From Spongilla lacustris (taxonomy: Eukaryota > Porifera > Demospongiae > Spongillida > Spongillidae), in the NCBI GenBank assembly GCA_949361645.1, contig OX442426.1:6754602-6818601 (forward strand): a stretch of 64,000 nt of DNA, in the 5' to 3' direction. Both the position numbers and the translations under genes were made by a program. Below are positions 21,101 to 34,300 of this stretch, piece by piece (the first letter of the stretch is position 1; each line of letters begins with the position of its first letter). The notes below the pieces were generated by a model. It ran no database searches. It worked only from the letters and a program-made list of their open reading frames with translations, and had not been told where the DNA came from.

Positions 21101-24100
21101 GATCCCATCCACTCAGATCTAGGCTGGAAGTGTGTGGCCCAATATTTGGTGCATGTATAAAGACAGCAAGCCTGTTCTTCTTCTAACTGGCTGCATGACT
21201 TGCAGCTCAAACCAACTCTATGCTGGTTGTTCCAGTAATGTGACTACCATGCCTGCTAGAAGCTAACAAGTAGTTGGGTTCATTGATTCATGTACATGTA
21301 TGTGTATGTACATGTACATGTGTCATTTTAAAATAGTACATGCATATAAATATGATTGTGTTGGCATACCTTTCATCTTACTTGAAGAGTTTGAGTAACA
21401 GCGAACACCAGCAACACCTGTCCTTGTGCAATTGACACTAGTAGGGCCTCTGGGACAGTAAGACAGATTTGCTTCTGTGCCAGTACATCCACCAGCAACA
21501 TCATCCAACAGGCTTAGGTTTGTTGCTGGTCCAAACACAGAGCTATTCAAGGGCATGCCTATTAATAGATGCATTAAAATGAATTCACTGCATGATGTCT
21601 ACATTGCACATTTGTTACTTTTCTCCAGTAACTAAATGTATTGCATGCATGTACTGAATCTGAAACTTACTTCTGTTGAACCCAAGCTGTCTGCAAACCA
21701 CTTTAGCATCATTGGAACTCCACACATTGCCACAGATAGCATTAAAATGATTTTTTTTACAAAGTACCACATTGCCTTGTGTCACATTTGATCCTACACC
21801 AGTCAGGCGAATATCTCCTCTGTAGCAAACTGGAAAAGGGAGATAACTGTGCTGTGACATGTAGTGTTCATGGTTGTACTGCATATTATATTCCATGAAT
21901 TAATGAAAAGAATATTTTCAAATGGTGCATGATTTTAGATGGAAGTTGTTGTGCATTTCACCCCACTTTGGGCGATGTCAGAAACCGACACTTAGTCGCA
22001 ACCTTCTGGACGGCCAACAAAAACAACCCCACAGTAGCCACAACGAGTTTGCACGCCGACAGAATAGAAATAGGTAAATATGCCTATAAATTACTGACCT
22101 GATCTACCCAAATAGATAATTGTATTAGTAGAACAGTAATTCGTATCATATTACAAGCCACCATGTACTACTCTCATGTCCACTGATCTTCATTTTCAAG
22201 CAGTAATAGTCGTTACAAGCATGCTAATATGCTGCCTGAGTATAGGAGTATAGATCTTTTTCACCATGGTGAAACCTAACTATATGCACCAGGCGATAAT
22301 GTGTAGTACTAATGTAGGGCACATCACGGAGTGATCACTGGTCACAATATATATAGTTTGACTGCTTATGGAGAAGGCTGAAACATGATTCACTCTCCCG
22401 GATTCTGACGGCACTAAATTGCTGCATGCGCATGTGATGTGTATGGACATGTCCCAGGGAATTAATAATGATACATGTATCTGACAACTTACCACAGCCA
22501 ACTTCATCACTGTTGTCACCACAATCATTGTAACGGTCACATTGGTAATCCATAGGTACACAGTTGCCATTTGAACACACAAATTGATTGTAGAGGCACG
22601 GTGCTATAGGGATACAAAGGCTATCTATATAACTACCACATATATACGTGTATATTATATGGACTATACATGTGCGATAATATATAGATGTAACACACAC
22701 ATACACATATTTGTAAAAACCTGAATCCCTGATTGATACAAGCAACATTCTATTTATATAAATGATTTTTTTCAATAATACATGAGTGAGGAAAATGGGG
22801 AGGCCTGCACCATCATCCATGCACGCCATGTCCACTTCTCGATTTGACCCATGCATTCAGTAGTAATTTTATCCTCAGCCTGCTAGTAACTGGGGACTCT
22901 AAAGCGTTTTGTTCGAACCTCCACATATACACATGTAAATTAAAATATGCATACAATAACGGATAATACTTGCAACCATACAGCAAATATAAAGGCAGAG
23001 TGGCATAATTTCACTTTCTCGACGGTTCTTGATTTCAAAATTATTATAGTACTAATAGGAAATGGTGGCTGCATGACTTGCAGCTCACACCTACTCGATG
23101 TTTGTGTTTTCTTGGGTTGTTCCACTAATGTGACCCACATACCTCCATGCTTGAAGCTAAAAAATAGTTGGGTGCATTGATACATGAATACATTTATGTG
23201 TATATACATGTCCATGTGACATTTATTACCAATAGTATATGCATATAAATTTGATTGTGTTGGCATTGCTTTAATCTTACTTGAAGAGTTTGAGTAACAG
23301 CAAACACCAGCAACGCCTGTTCTTGTGCAAGTGACACTAGTAGGGCCTCTGGGACAGTCATACAGATTTGTTTCTGTGCCAGTACATCCACCAGCAACAT
23401 TGTTCCACAGGCTTGGGGTTTTTGCTGGTCCAAACGCAGAACCATTTAAGGTTATGCCTATAAAAAAAGCATTTAAATGAATTCATTGATGTCTATCATT
23501 AAACATTTGTTACTTTTCTCCAGCAATTTAATGTATTGCATACTGAATTTTAAACTTACTTCTACTGAACCCAAGCTGTCTGCAAAACACTTTAGCATCA
23601 TTGGAACTCCACCTGCCACAGACAGCATTAGATTGATTTTGAGAGCAAAGTTCCACATTGCCTTGTGTCGCATTTGATCCTACACCAGACAGGCGAATAT
23701 CTTTTTTGTAGCAAACTGGAAAAAAATAGACTTCAATGTATACAACTGTACTGTGACGTGTAATATATGTTCATGCAATATATATCAATTCCATGAATTA
23801 ATGAAAAGATTATTTTAACCCCCACTTTGGGCCAAACTTGCCAGAAACCGACTCTTAGACGCAGCCTTCTGAACGGCAAACGAAAACAATATCCGTTTGC
23901 ATGCCGACACAAGACAAGAGGGATACAGTTATAGATCCCTGATTTGATTAGACTTTCCTTGTGTATTAAATTGGACTGAATAACTTTAAGTCTGCGGGCA
24001 TGTTACCCGCGAATAGATAATTGTATTAGTCTCGTACATGTACATGTATACATAATCAGAGATCATATATTAGAAATGCATTAGTCTCGTACCCAGACGT

Positions 24101-24313
24101 TTACAGTGCGTTGCATATTAGGAACTACATGTAATCTATTATGCAATTATCAATGGTAAGTCCGAGACAAATGGGAGATTTGACATTTATTAAATCAAAC
24201 GCCCCATGGTTGGGGTTAATAACTGGCCAATTCGCAGCGCCATTTGCTGTTGACCACAACCAATGTCAAATCCCCCGTGGTAGAAACAATGGTCAAATCC
24301 CTATATGTCCCGG

Positions 24314-24356
<43 letters not shown>

Positions 24357-25256
24357 GGGGGGTTGCACTTACCATTGATAGGTGCATTACTCTTCGGTCC
24401 ACTAGACTGCATTTGCAACCATCAATAGTCGTTAGAAACGTGCTTATATACAAAATATGCTAGGAGTCACCGCGGTAAAACCTATATGCAACAGCATGGA
24501 TATTAGAGCCATAGGGCGGAGTTATATTGTGTGCATGGTAGTGTTCACTGGTCATGCACAAATGACACGGGTATATAGTTTGACTGTTTATCAGTATATA
24601 GAGAAGGAAGACTACAACATGAATCACTCTCGCGGATTCAGCAGGCGCTAAATGCAAGTTATTACTGCATCAGTGCGCAAATAAATGATGTGTATGGACA
24701 TGTCTCAGGCAATTATATACAACTTACCACAATATACTTCATCACTGTTGTCACCACAATCATTGTAACGGTCACATTGGTAATTCATATATACACAGTT
24801 GCCATTTGAACACGCAAATTGTTCGGAGGGGCACCGTGCTGTATAGGAGGAATACGAGGGCTATAACTATATAAACGCGCACCATGCACATACGTGTATG
24901 TACTATAATATGGACTATGCACGTATAAACCAGAGATACTATAAATCAGTGCCTGCCATCCATGCACGCCATGCATGTCCACTTCTCCATTTGACCCATG
25001 CATTAGTAATATTATCCTCAGCCTGCATGCTAGTAACTGGTCGTGAGTGATGGTTCAACTGGGGATCCTAAAGGGTTTTGTTAGACCTTCCACATATACA
25101 TGCAAAGTGAAATATGAATGCATATACATGTACATGTACATGTACATGTACATGTACGTACATGCAGAATACACTCACGAGTCATCATGACCTACTTTGA
25201 ACGCCAATCACCGAGGATGCTGTCAACCATGCGACAACTAAAGTCAGCGGGTTCAT
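17618..25256 (-). CDS. SRCR/LDLa receptor gene 1, complete, 637 aa
   Basis: Type I membrane protein: signal peptide (1-20), LDLa (21-57), SRCR (58-168), LDLa (169-205), SRCR (206-317), LDLa (318-353), SRCR (354-458), transmembrane helix (about 469-495) and a 142-residue cytoplasmic tail. Exons, 5' to 3': 25196-25256, 24728-24838, 23560-23715, 23281-23457, 22493-22603, 21671-21829, 21382-21558, 19683-19790, 18938-19090, 18721-18882, 17618-18156. All introns are phase 1 with GT-AG ends, and the 1914 nt stay open. Each LDLa is one exon; each SRCR is split into two. LDLa and SRCR modules are extracellular, disulfide-rich ligand-binding domains, so a recognition or scavenger role is likely; the ligand cannot be read from sequence. 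The tail's PPAY and PPTY fit WW-domain ligands. Exon borders are predicted by hand. Confidence 0.85.
18283..18420. repeat. CCCCT-rich tract and GT repeat
   Basis: C/T-rich simple sequence at 18270-18316 and a GT run at about 18383-18420, in the last intron of gene 1. GT/CA tracts also lie downstream of the SRCR exons of genes 4 and 5 at the matching position, so they are part of the ancestral gene copy. Confidence 0.85.
18721..19090 (-). CDS. Gene 1 exons 9-10: SRCR domain 3, membrane-proximal type
   Basis: First half (18938-19090): [19 protein letters not shown] and [14 protein letters not shown]. Second half (18721-18882): [18 protein letters not shown] and LAGVQCHS. The SSAEGTV and IGNE motifs define a second SRCR subtype, shared with genes 3, 4 and 5 and absent from gene 2. 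Confidence 0.9.
19683..19790 (-). CDS. Gene 1 exon 8: LDLa module 3
   Basis: Reads [20 protein letters not shown], then [15 protein letters not shown]. This subtype ([15 protein letters not shown]) is distinct from LDLa 1-2 and is the one always paired with the membrane-proximal SRCR in this cluster. Confidence 0.9.
19800..21380 (-). other. Gene 1 intron 7, about 1.6 kb
   Basis: Intron between SRCR 2 and LDLa 3. It contains no recognisable module exon. Short open frames at 20065-20875 have no motif I know. Confidence 0.5.
21382..21829 (-). CDS. Gene 1 exons 6-7: SRCR domain 2
   Basis: First half (21671-21829): [20 protein letters not shown] and [16 protein letters not shown]. Second half (21382-21558): [18 protein letters not shown] and [12 protein letters not shown]. 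Eight cysteines in all, including the VCY cysteine at the start that is common to the membrane-distal SRCR type of this cluster. Confidence 0.9.
22493..22603 (-). CDS. Gene 1 exon 5: LDLa module 2
   Basis: Reads [20 protein letters not shown], then [16 protein letters not shown]. Six cysteines and the DCGDNSDE calcium site are intact. Very similar to LDLa 1, in line with cassette duplication. Confidence 0.9.
23281..23715 (-). CDS. Gene 1 exons 3-4: SRCR domain 1
   Basis: First half (23560-23715) carries [15 protein letters not shown] and [14 protein letters not shown]; second half (23281-23457) carries [17 protein letters not shown] and [12 protein letters not shown]. The intron between them is 102 bp. 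An extra cysteine replaces the usual Arg in GVCCYS. Two residues of the first half are deleted before WSSNDAK relative to SRCR 2. Confidence 0.9.
24317..24362. repeat. Long poly-G tract
   Basis: 39 consecutive G, one A, then six G. On the receptor strand this is a poly-C run within intron 2 of gene 1, between LDLa 1 and SRCR 1. Confidence 0.95.
24728..24838 (-). CDS. Gene 1 exon 2: LDLa module 1
   Basis: Reads [20 protein letters not shown], then [16 protein letters not shown]. The six cysteines and the calcium-cage acidic pattern D-x-x-D-C-x-D-x-S-D-E are present. 111 nt, phase 1-1, acceptor tacag, donor gtaagt. Confidence 0.9.
25123..25163. repeat. ACATGT hexanucleotide repeat
   Basis: Self-complementary acatgt repeated about six times in the first intron of gene 1. 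Single copies of tacatgta are common throughout the window. Confidence 0.9.
25196..25256 (-). CDS. Gene 1 exon 1: signal peptide
   Basis: It encodes [20 protein letters not shown] and one extra base, then donor gtaggt. The hydrophobic core [11 protein letters not shown] and small residues before GVQ fit a secretory signal. It joins the first LDLa exon in frame (phase 1). The word TGGTTGACA is shared with the gene 2 signal exon, which supports homology. Confidence 0.75.
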
Positions 25257-25304
25257 TTTCTTCTCAGTTATTAGTGATGTGCATGTTGAAAATTATCGCA
25301 ATTC

Positions 25305-25312
25305 CCTTTATA
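25305..25312 (-). promoter_or_regulatory. Possible TATA box of gene 1
   Basis: TATAAAGG on the minus strand, about 50 bases before the start codon at 25256. If used, the 5' UTR would be only about 20-25 bases. Confidence 0.4.
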
Positions 25313-25319
25313 CTAGTCG

Positions 25320-25646
25320 AGAACGTGACATAATCACTTTCTTTTTTATACCAGCGTTTTTATTTTATTTTATAATTATTATTGTACTAAGCGGAAATCA
25401 TTCATGGCGGTACCATGTAGTAAGTTTTGATATTCAGACTAATGCCACTAAAGAATGAATAGCAGTCTGCTGGTTCAAATGGGTAGACAAGACTAGTCAT
25501 AGCTGGTGTTTGCCGCGCCCATGCACGTCCTAGACCTCCTGACATCAGCAGTAATAAATGGTATTACACTGCCTCGTTTAATAGTGCTGAATCAGCTGTC
25601 TTCAGTTTTAATTTGCGGTTGTCAAAACCAAACGCATCCCTATATA

Positions 25647-25677
<31 letters not shown>

Positions 25678-26055
25678 TACATGTGTGTACACATGTTCAA
25701 CCAACAAACTGTAATTCTGCGCTGTAAGATTCTCTTGGCTCCCTATAGTTCACTCTTGACTTGATATTTAAAAAGGTCCTGGTCCTCTAGATCTCCTAAA
25801 ATTCTGCGCATCATTAATTGTGTCAATTGTGTCTGCACTGATGCTGAGTTCAGACCTGAGTACATATACGGTATTTCCTATTCATAACCGTTGACCCGCT
25901 TTTGTTTATACCGGCTTCTATTGATGTAATAAATGACAATGCATGCATGAACTGCAGCTTTGCAGCTGTTCGCCGTAAGAAATTGCAGACCAAGTTATAG
26001 TACGTGCACGAATCACTACACTATTCATGGATATGAAAATGCATGTAGTCAACCT
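25320..26055. other. Gap between genes 1 and 2
   Basis: Short intergenic region with an ATT/AT microsatellite at about 25648-25678. No gene is seen. It must hold the gene 1 promoter and the gene 2 3' end, as both genes run leftwards. Confidence 0.5.
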
Positions 26056-26058
26056 GCT

Positions 26059-26312
26059 CTAGAAGTCTGTCTTAGTAACATATAGCTGTGGATCTGTTTG
26101 ATGCACAGGTGATGATAATCCGTTTTGTGTCTGCTGATTCTTTATGAAAAGTGATACTGATGGAGACACAGATTTTGTCCGACGATTCCTCTTGTATAAG
26201 AAGATGCATATGCAGCAGACGATGCATATTATACATAATGCGGCAACTCCTCCGCCCACTCCTCCTCCAATGGCGGCACTGGCATTTGAAGAACTAGAGG
26301 GATCTACAGCAT
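26059..26312 (-). CDS. Gene 2 exon 9: transmembrane segment and short tail
   Basis: Ser-rich stalk [15 protein letters not shown], hydrophobic [16 protein letters not shown], then the basic KRNRRTK. The tail ends QLYVTKTDF. It lacks the Pro/Tyr repeats of genes 1, 3 and 5. The stop is at 26059. Confidence 0.85.
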
Positions 26313-29300
26313 CTGTGCACGCACAAATGTTATTGGTATTGGAATATCAGCCTTGCACGCATGCATGCATGTTTGCACACATGAATCGTACAACAACTAC
26401 AACAACAAAAAACCTGCATCGGTATGCGCTAAAATTTTCTCCAACTATGGTCTAGAATATCATAAGTCATAACCAGCCCGTAATGCAATAATTAACTATA
26501 TGAAGGTACATGTACGTACCTAAGAAATATTATATATATATATATAGCACGAAGTTTTGGCATATATCAGACATCAATGCGGGTGCTCCGTTCTTACGTG
26601 AAAAAGAGCATCGAACACCTGCAGCATTGCTGCTATTGCAGGAGACCGCATTCGGGTAATCAGGGCAGGAATGCAGACTTGTTTCTGTGCCAGTACATCC
26701 ACCAGCAACATTGGTCCACATAGTTGGGGTTGTAGCAGGCCCAAAGGCAGCATACAATGCAATACCTATATAGTAATAAAACGAGTGTAAATAGTATAGC
26801 TACCATCTGTGAGGGGTGAGGTTATGTTTAGCCAATATAAATTGAGAGCAACTGGCATTTCAAATCATCTCCTTACCAAGTTGATAAATAGTTATATGCT
26901 TTCCATCAAGGAGACATTTAAAATAATGTCTAACCAATATGCCATTATGATTAAGGTTTACTATGATAAGTCATATGCATGGCACAATTTTTCGGCATGT
27001 ACTTGATATGCTCAAACTGTACATAAAAAGACATGCAGCTATTCTTTTTGTAAGCAATTTTTCGATGGCCATACCAAAATAGAAAGCATGTGGACGTAAT
27101 AATTTGCAGTCACCTTCAGCTTTAGTTCGTATTTTCTATCATCAGCAGCTTACACAATGCTATGTCGATATAGCTGTACAAAAATTATGATTTGCAATCT
27201 TTCTTGTGGTAGCTGCCAAAGTTAAGGAATCTAGCTTCCATTTCATGCATGGGAGCATCTAATTTAGACCAATTTAACATTATATTTATAACATACTTTT
27301 GTTGAATCCCAACTGTCTGCAAACCACTTTAGCGTCATTGGAGCTCCACACGTTGTCACATATTGCACCAAACTCATTTTCTGCACAGAGTTCCACATTG
27401 CCTTGTGTCGCATTTGAACCTATCCCAGTAAGGCGAATGTCTCCTAAATAGCAAACTGCAAGGAGTATGAATGACCAAGTTAATCAAACTGATTAATGCA
27501 ATATGAATACACTCAATTAACACTGTAGCTAAAATATTACGAAGCTATCACTCTAAGGATCTGATAAGATTCTCTCAAAAGTATCTTCGTCGTGATTGAC
27601 GGTGGTTATGAAAAGGACCTAGTGAAGACAAGTAAGAAACTTATTGCCAAATTTGTTTGGTATTATCTTTAACACAATTTCAATATTTGCAAATTAGTTT
27701 TGTTAGTAATAGCCCCCAATACGTCAACTGATTTGATCAGTTTTGAAAGCTGGGTTCCTCCCTATTGTGGTCAGCCAGAACTCACTGAAGCGCTAGTCAG
27801 AGAGTAAACTGGCACATCCTGGGTGCCCGACACTACTTTGTATCACTATATCTACATAATATGTCATCGCACTCCCAGACGCACTCAAGTTAGATAAAAA
27901 TGAGCGAAACAAGATATGAAATTTAATGAAAAATAAAATTGGTGATATAGGATTTGTAGACAGCAATTGAGTAAAAAGTGAGTAAACAAGGGACTTACGG
28001 TCATTATTGCATACTATACATTTAGCCATTTTAGGCAAGTAGATTTGCTAAACAATGTAGGGCTGAATGTATAATTTCCGAAATGATATGAAAAACTGCT
28101 ATTAGTTCTCTAATCTTCTGAATACAAAATGATTGCTGCTCATCACGTTTTGCAAGCTGTGCCCTACTCTTGTACTTGTCTTGGAAAGTTTTTTAAACAT
28201 CTACAAAAAAATCCAGGACAAGAAAAACACTCACACTGACATGTGCAGCTAATTAAACATCCAGTGCCGTATGATTCTGTGAGGGGCAGTCATCATCTTT
28301 TAAGAATGACGACATGAAATAATACTCCCACATAAAATTTTATTAAGTGGTTTTATATATAGCCATTTTTGTTCATACACATGTATGCAGTACACAACAT
28401 ACCGCAGCCAACTTCATCACTGCCATCAGTAGGCCTACAGTCACTCTTATGGTCACACTGGTATGATGCAGGTATACATTTGCCATTTGAACATTCAAAT
28501 TGATTGGAGGAACATGGCGCTGCGGGGTAATAACACCATGTACATTACACACATGGAGGGCATAAGCACCACTTCAGTTCTGCTTTGTATCCCATTAGCA
28601 TATGTACACACATATTCTTAATTATAGTTATTATGTTACACCTGCTAAATAGTTTTTTTTATAACTGGGACTTGATTATTGAGCCAATCCTGCAGTTTCT
28701 AAGTTTGAAGGTGTGGTTATTATCTTATCAGTCCTGTGCATGCATCTCCTTACTATTCTTTTCTCTCTTCCCAAGAAACCCATCCAAAACTAATTAAATG
28801 ACATAGTACATGTGGGCTATGAGTCTCACCACTTGGTTTGCTGATCGAACCCAACAATCCTTAATGTGTTACTACATGTCCTGGAGATGACGAGGCACAT
28901 TGGTCCAATGAACCTTGCCTTCACGCACCCCTAATATGTGTAGCTCAGATACATGTTAGTGTTTTATAATTAGAGTTACTCAACCTGTCCATATCATCAT
29001 GCATATAATAATTGCCCTTTTTCCGGCTACTGCATCAGTGTGAGTGTTTCAATGCACTTGTCAAGATCCAATCAAAGTGACAAATCATATGGAGGTTCTT
29101 TGATGAAGATGACTGTTTTGCAGTGGCCTTAGTAGGGTGTGTAACCAATGTTTAGGTTATTCAATCATTCACTATTACCTATTCGGTCGACTATGCATTT
29201 AGACTTGCTGTAAACCTGAAAAATCGATTAGACATTTTTACATAGCCGAAATTTTGATTTTTCAAAAAGGTTACATAACCTAGGCCTTAGGACTCATTGC

Positions 29301-30703
29301 CTCTCACATCACTCCTAGGCCATGTACTTTTTTTTTCAATATTATGGACAGTATCTCATACACCATTCAGTGTCACCATATAATATGCGGGAGTCATGTA
29401 TTTTAATAATCTTGTATAACCAGCATAGGCATTTTCAATGGAAATAGTACTGCAGTCACTGGGCCACCAAAAGACCTGTTGTCCAGAAGACTTGAAATCG
29501 AAATCCACAGCATGTCATTTATCAGTTGCAACATCAAATATGGTGAGTCTACATGAATAGGACTGCTTCATTATTATTTTTTAAATTGCTTGTAGTGGTT
29601 TTTTTCAAACCCATTCATCTAGCCTCTGGTATACTGGGATACAATATTTTATATCATATGCTAAAGAAGACACGTGCATAACAGCCGCCAAGTTTGCCAG
29701 CTTGGGAAAAATTATACAAGGATGTGCAAAGTGAATACCTATGATTTAAAAATACATATTAAAAACTGACCCTACCACAGTTAGTTTCATCTGAGTTGTC
29801 AATGCAGTCATTGTAGCCATCACACACATAACCCAAATATATGCAAAGTCCATTGGTACATTGGAAATTAGTAGATGGACAATCTGAATAGGAAAATAGT
29901 GAAGCACATTATCATGCACAAATTCATGCAAACAGACAGTCATAAAAAACTATTCAAGGAGGTACAATATTACACTATTATTGCCATTGTCAAAAAGGCC
30001 AACTATTAATAGTTACAATATGTGTATGCTGCAATGAGATTAGGGTGAGCCTTATCAAGAGCATATATACAATGTGAAATCCATGAATTTTAGTTTACAT
30101 CTTTGGTGTATGTATGTAATTTTAAAAAATCGTAATTATATACGATGCCAAATGCTCAGAACTTGGGTGGCATTGTACTCCCTTAGCCGTGGAGACATAT
30201 GGAACATGGAATTTTCTACACAATAGCTTATATATGCATCGTGGTGTACAAACAAACTCCACCATCTCTTATCTTATAAGTATGTGACAAATATATACTT
30301 TTTCTAATGAAAAAAAATTCATTTTGGAGACAGATAATCAAATAGTTTCTAATTTTTATGGAGACTGTATCCATTATAATGTACATGTACATATGCATGT
30401 ACAAGCCAAGTGTATAGTGTACACTTACATGGAGAATAACAGCGGACACCAGCAGCATTGTTTGAAGCACAGGAGACAGCAGTAGGGCTTAAAGGACAGT
30501 CGTACAGATCTGGTTCTATGCCAGTACATCCACCAGCAACATTGGGCCACAACTCTGGGGTTGTAGCAGGCCCAAAGGCAGCATACAATGCAACACCTAT
30601 ATCAGTCATAATGATAGTAATATCTTTCTCTTTAAAGCAGTGTCTTTCATATGCTAACATAATAGTAAGCATGCATGTATCACTGCTCTGCACATATTCT
30701 ACT

Positions 30704-30745
<42 letters not shown>

Positions 30746-31308
30746 GGCAGGACAACTCTTTTAATTTATATTTCCTCCCCAACACCACCTCTCCTCCAAC
30801 TTATACTAGAATAGAAGCTTAGTAATAATTTTAGTACTAAGAACTATAATATATTATTATTATTATTTATTAAAATTGTCAAGTATACATGACATACAAA
30901 GCAAATACGAGTAATAAATGTGTTATATAGTTACAAGTAGCTAAATAAATTCAGCCTGATTGTGGTAGTCTGGAGAGGATGGCTCTGGACACCGACCTCA
31001 CCAAGATGATGTTGAGACGTCCATAAATGTCGGCAACCATTGCAGCTCTGGGCTGGGAGAGGCTAATTTACAGGTGGGATGCCAACCTAGACAATACATC
31101 CTGAGCTTCCTACCCCAATGACCAAACGTTTCAACAGCCATGGGGATACATGTCCAGCCCAGTTCCATGCACTTGGTGCTGTTAGCATTAGGCTTTCTTA
31201 GCTCAGTACCGTTAGCTGCAGCTCCAGATTGATGGCTAGCTTCAGGTAGGATGGCAGGGCAAAGTGGTGAAGCCACAGTGATGTCCAAAGCTGCATGTTT
31301 GCCTATTA

Positions 31309-31376
<68 letters not shown>

Positions 31377-34300
31377 TATATATATATGGAGAGGTCAGGA
31401 AGCACTCAGCTAATGATGACAAATGTGGAGATCTGGGTTGGGTTTGTGTCCCCCTGGTGACTAAAACGTATGGAGCATGGGGACCTGAGGCCATGGCCTG
31501 TTTCTCCCAGCTGGCTTAGAGGCTTTCCATCAGGCTTCAAAAGCCAAAATCAGTTATTCTTCATGAACTATATGGTCGCTTAAATACATGTCTTGTTCGT
31601 TGTGTTTATTCTTGACAATAATAACATGATGGACTAAACTGAACACTATCAACTAAACTACACCAGTGAGAAGAACATGTCAAGCTCAGCATCCATCAGA
31701 TCAGAAATGATTATTATGATAGCAACCTAACTTATTATTCCACTTGTACATATACATGTACCCAATCTGACATGCATATGGGTTATCAGCTAGTTTCAAG
31801 CTTAGCAGTGAGTGCATGTGTGTAATGCATAATCTCAGCATAACATACTGTTATTGAACCCAAGCTGTCTGCAAACCACTTTAGCATCATTGGAGGTCCA
31901 CAAATTGTCACAAATTGCATTAGAAATGTTGTAGTAGCAGACTTCTACATTTCCTTGAGTCAAATTAGAACCAACTCCAGTGAGGCGAACATCCCCTGCA
32001 TAACAAACTGCAGGTGGAACCAATGCACTATTAATAAAGAGTACAAATCTAATAAAATGACTAGACAAAAGCAAAGGGTGGTGGATTTAAAATAGGGAAT
32101 CAAAAAAAATTTTTTACCAGCAGATTCTTTTTTAAATGATTTGACTTTAAAAAATATAAATAATCATGTTACCACCAAAATTTCTAATGGGTAAAAATTA
32201 ATTGGCACACCATCAGTTGCACTGCATCATCCACAAATGAAGTTATCAAGTTATCTATAGTGATGCTGACAGCAAGTCCTCAATTATATTATCCATGCAT
32301 GTGACAATGTGCTATATATTACACACATGCATTGCACATATTTTAGTTAAAATCTAATCTGACAACGCTAAACAACTTTAAGAGGCCAATTTATGCCCTT
32401 TCATGCTGGACAAAATTTTTATCTGTCTCATTTCATATACTGCACCACCGTTGTCTCTCGTAGGCTTATTTCATGTACTCATTTTGTGCTAATTCATGAT
32501 CAGTAGTATCTCAAATTTTACCACTTGATTCTGATATTTAGGAGGTTAAATATTCAAAGTGCAGCCATACATCTCACTATGCTATTATTTATCACTTCCC
32601 GGAATCTGAGAACAGTTTCATAATAAATCACTAATACAATAACATACCACAGCCGACTTCATCACTACCATCATCACAGTCATATGCACGATCACATTGG
32701 TATATGGCAGGCACACAGGTGCCATCTGAACATGTAAATTGACCAGAGGGACATTGTGCTGTGGGGTAATAAATGCACTTGAATGACATAAATTAAGCAT
32801 ATGACTGCACATGGATTTAGGGTTTTACCATCCAATTCGATTAATTCTTTTCATGCTTTCTAAATAACATTCACGTCATTAGTAATGATTACATCTAAAT
32901 GTGTCATGCAATGCTGACATATATACTGTGCGGTTCACAATAATTTTGTTTCTAACAATCAGAACCTTTAGATTCGACTGGGTATGAGGTAACAAACACA
33001 TCTGTCCCCAGTGCTTCCAGATAACATCAGTGGTGGATTTGTGGGACCGGGGCAGCTGTTCTCCAACTCTCGCAAAGGTCAATTAACATGTGGTGATTAA
33101 TTACAAGCAGCTTTGTGTGTTGTTATAGAAAACATGAACTGGATAAGAAGAGGAAATATGTAGAAAGAGTAAGATAGATTGAGCATGGATCTTTTTTCAC
33201 CCTTGGTTTTCTCTACAGCTGGAGGTTTGGGTCCAATAGCAACCACAGTCTACAAGAGAATAGCATCATTAATTGCTGACAAGAGACAAAAACCCTATTC
33301 TAGAAAGAAATATTTTTTCTGGAAATTGAACAACTTTCATATTGCTCACTGTTATCACCTTCATGTTGCCTACTATCATCACCTTCATCATGAAGGCTGA
33401 ATACTAAAGCTGCAGTTCAACACCTAGTTCTAAATTCACCACTGGTAGTATCCACCTCAAATTGATAGGATACCAGGATATAAAAACATTCTCTCTGAGA
33501 AGGTTAGTGGTTTATAGAGTTTGAAGGCAATGGTAGCATAAAAAGGAAGGGAACAAATAATTAGACAATATACTCCTAAATTTGTACAGCAGCACAACAT
33601 TTAATGCTGCCATTGTATCTCATACCACTAACTTTCTCAGAGAGAATGTTTTTGTATCATTTTTTATTGTATATTATAGTTTATTGCAAAAATTAATATT
33701 TACAACAGGGCAAAACAACACATCCACATGTACCAAGATTGCCTAGCAATAATATGTCCACCTCGCGCGCCAACAGCCGCCAAGCTGTTCTGAATGTTCC
33801 ATGCACTGCATTTTAGCAGCTCGAAGATCTGTACTGTCACTATTATTATTATATTCAGGATCAGCACTGCACCGAGCTCGGTCGGACTGTAATTGGTCAT
33901 CTCACTTTTGGAGGTATTTCTCTCTTCGTTTGTCTCTCCTCATTCGTTCCCGTGTACGGAGGCATTTTCAAATAAATAACTTCTCTATAGCCACGATATT
34001 ATTATATATACTACACTTACTTACGTTTCTACTGAATTATACGATGAGAATATTGCCATGGGAATGCTAGGTGCTCCCATTGGTGATATCCAGTTCTGTA
34101 CTGCCTTTGTTGAGGAGAAGCAGTTGGAGACCCATGAACTACTGCAACTACTTCCCAAGTTGCATGATCCTCAGGTAGCTGTCACCTTATTGCACATGTC
34201 ATGTGTGTTGCATACTGCAGCAAAATTGGTTCACATAGCCCATAGCACTCCTTCAGACCTTGTAACCACACACCCCTGACAAGGTTTGACAATGATGTTC

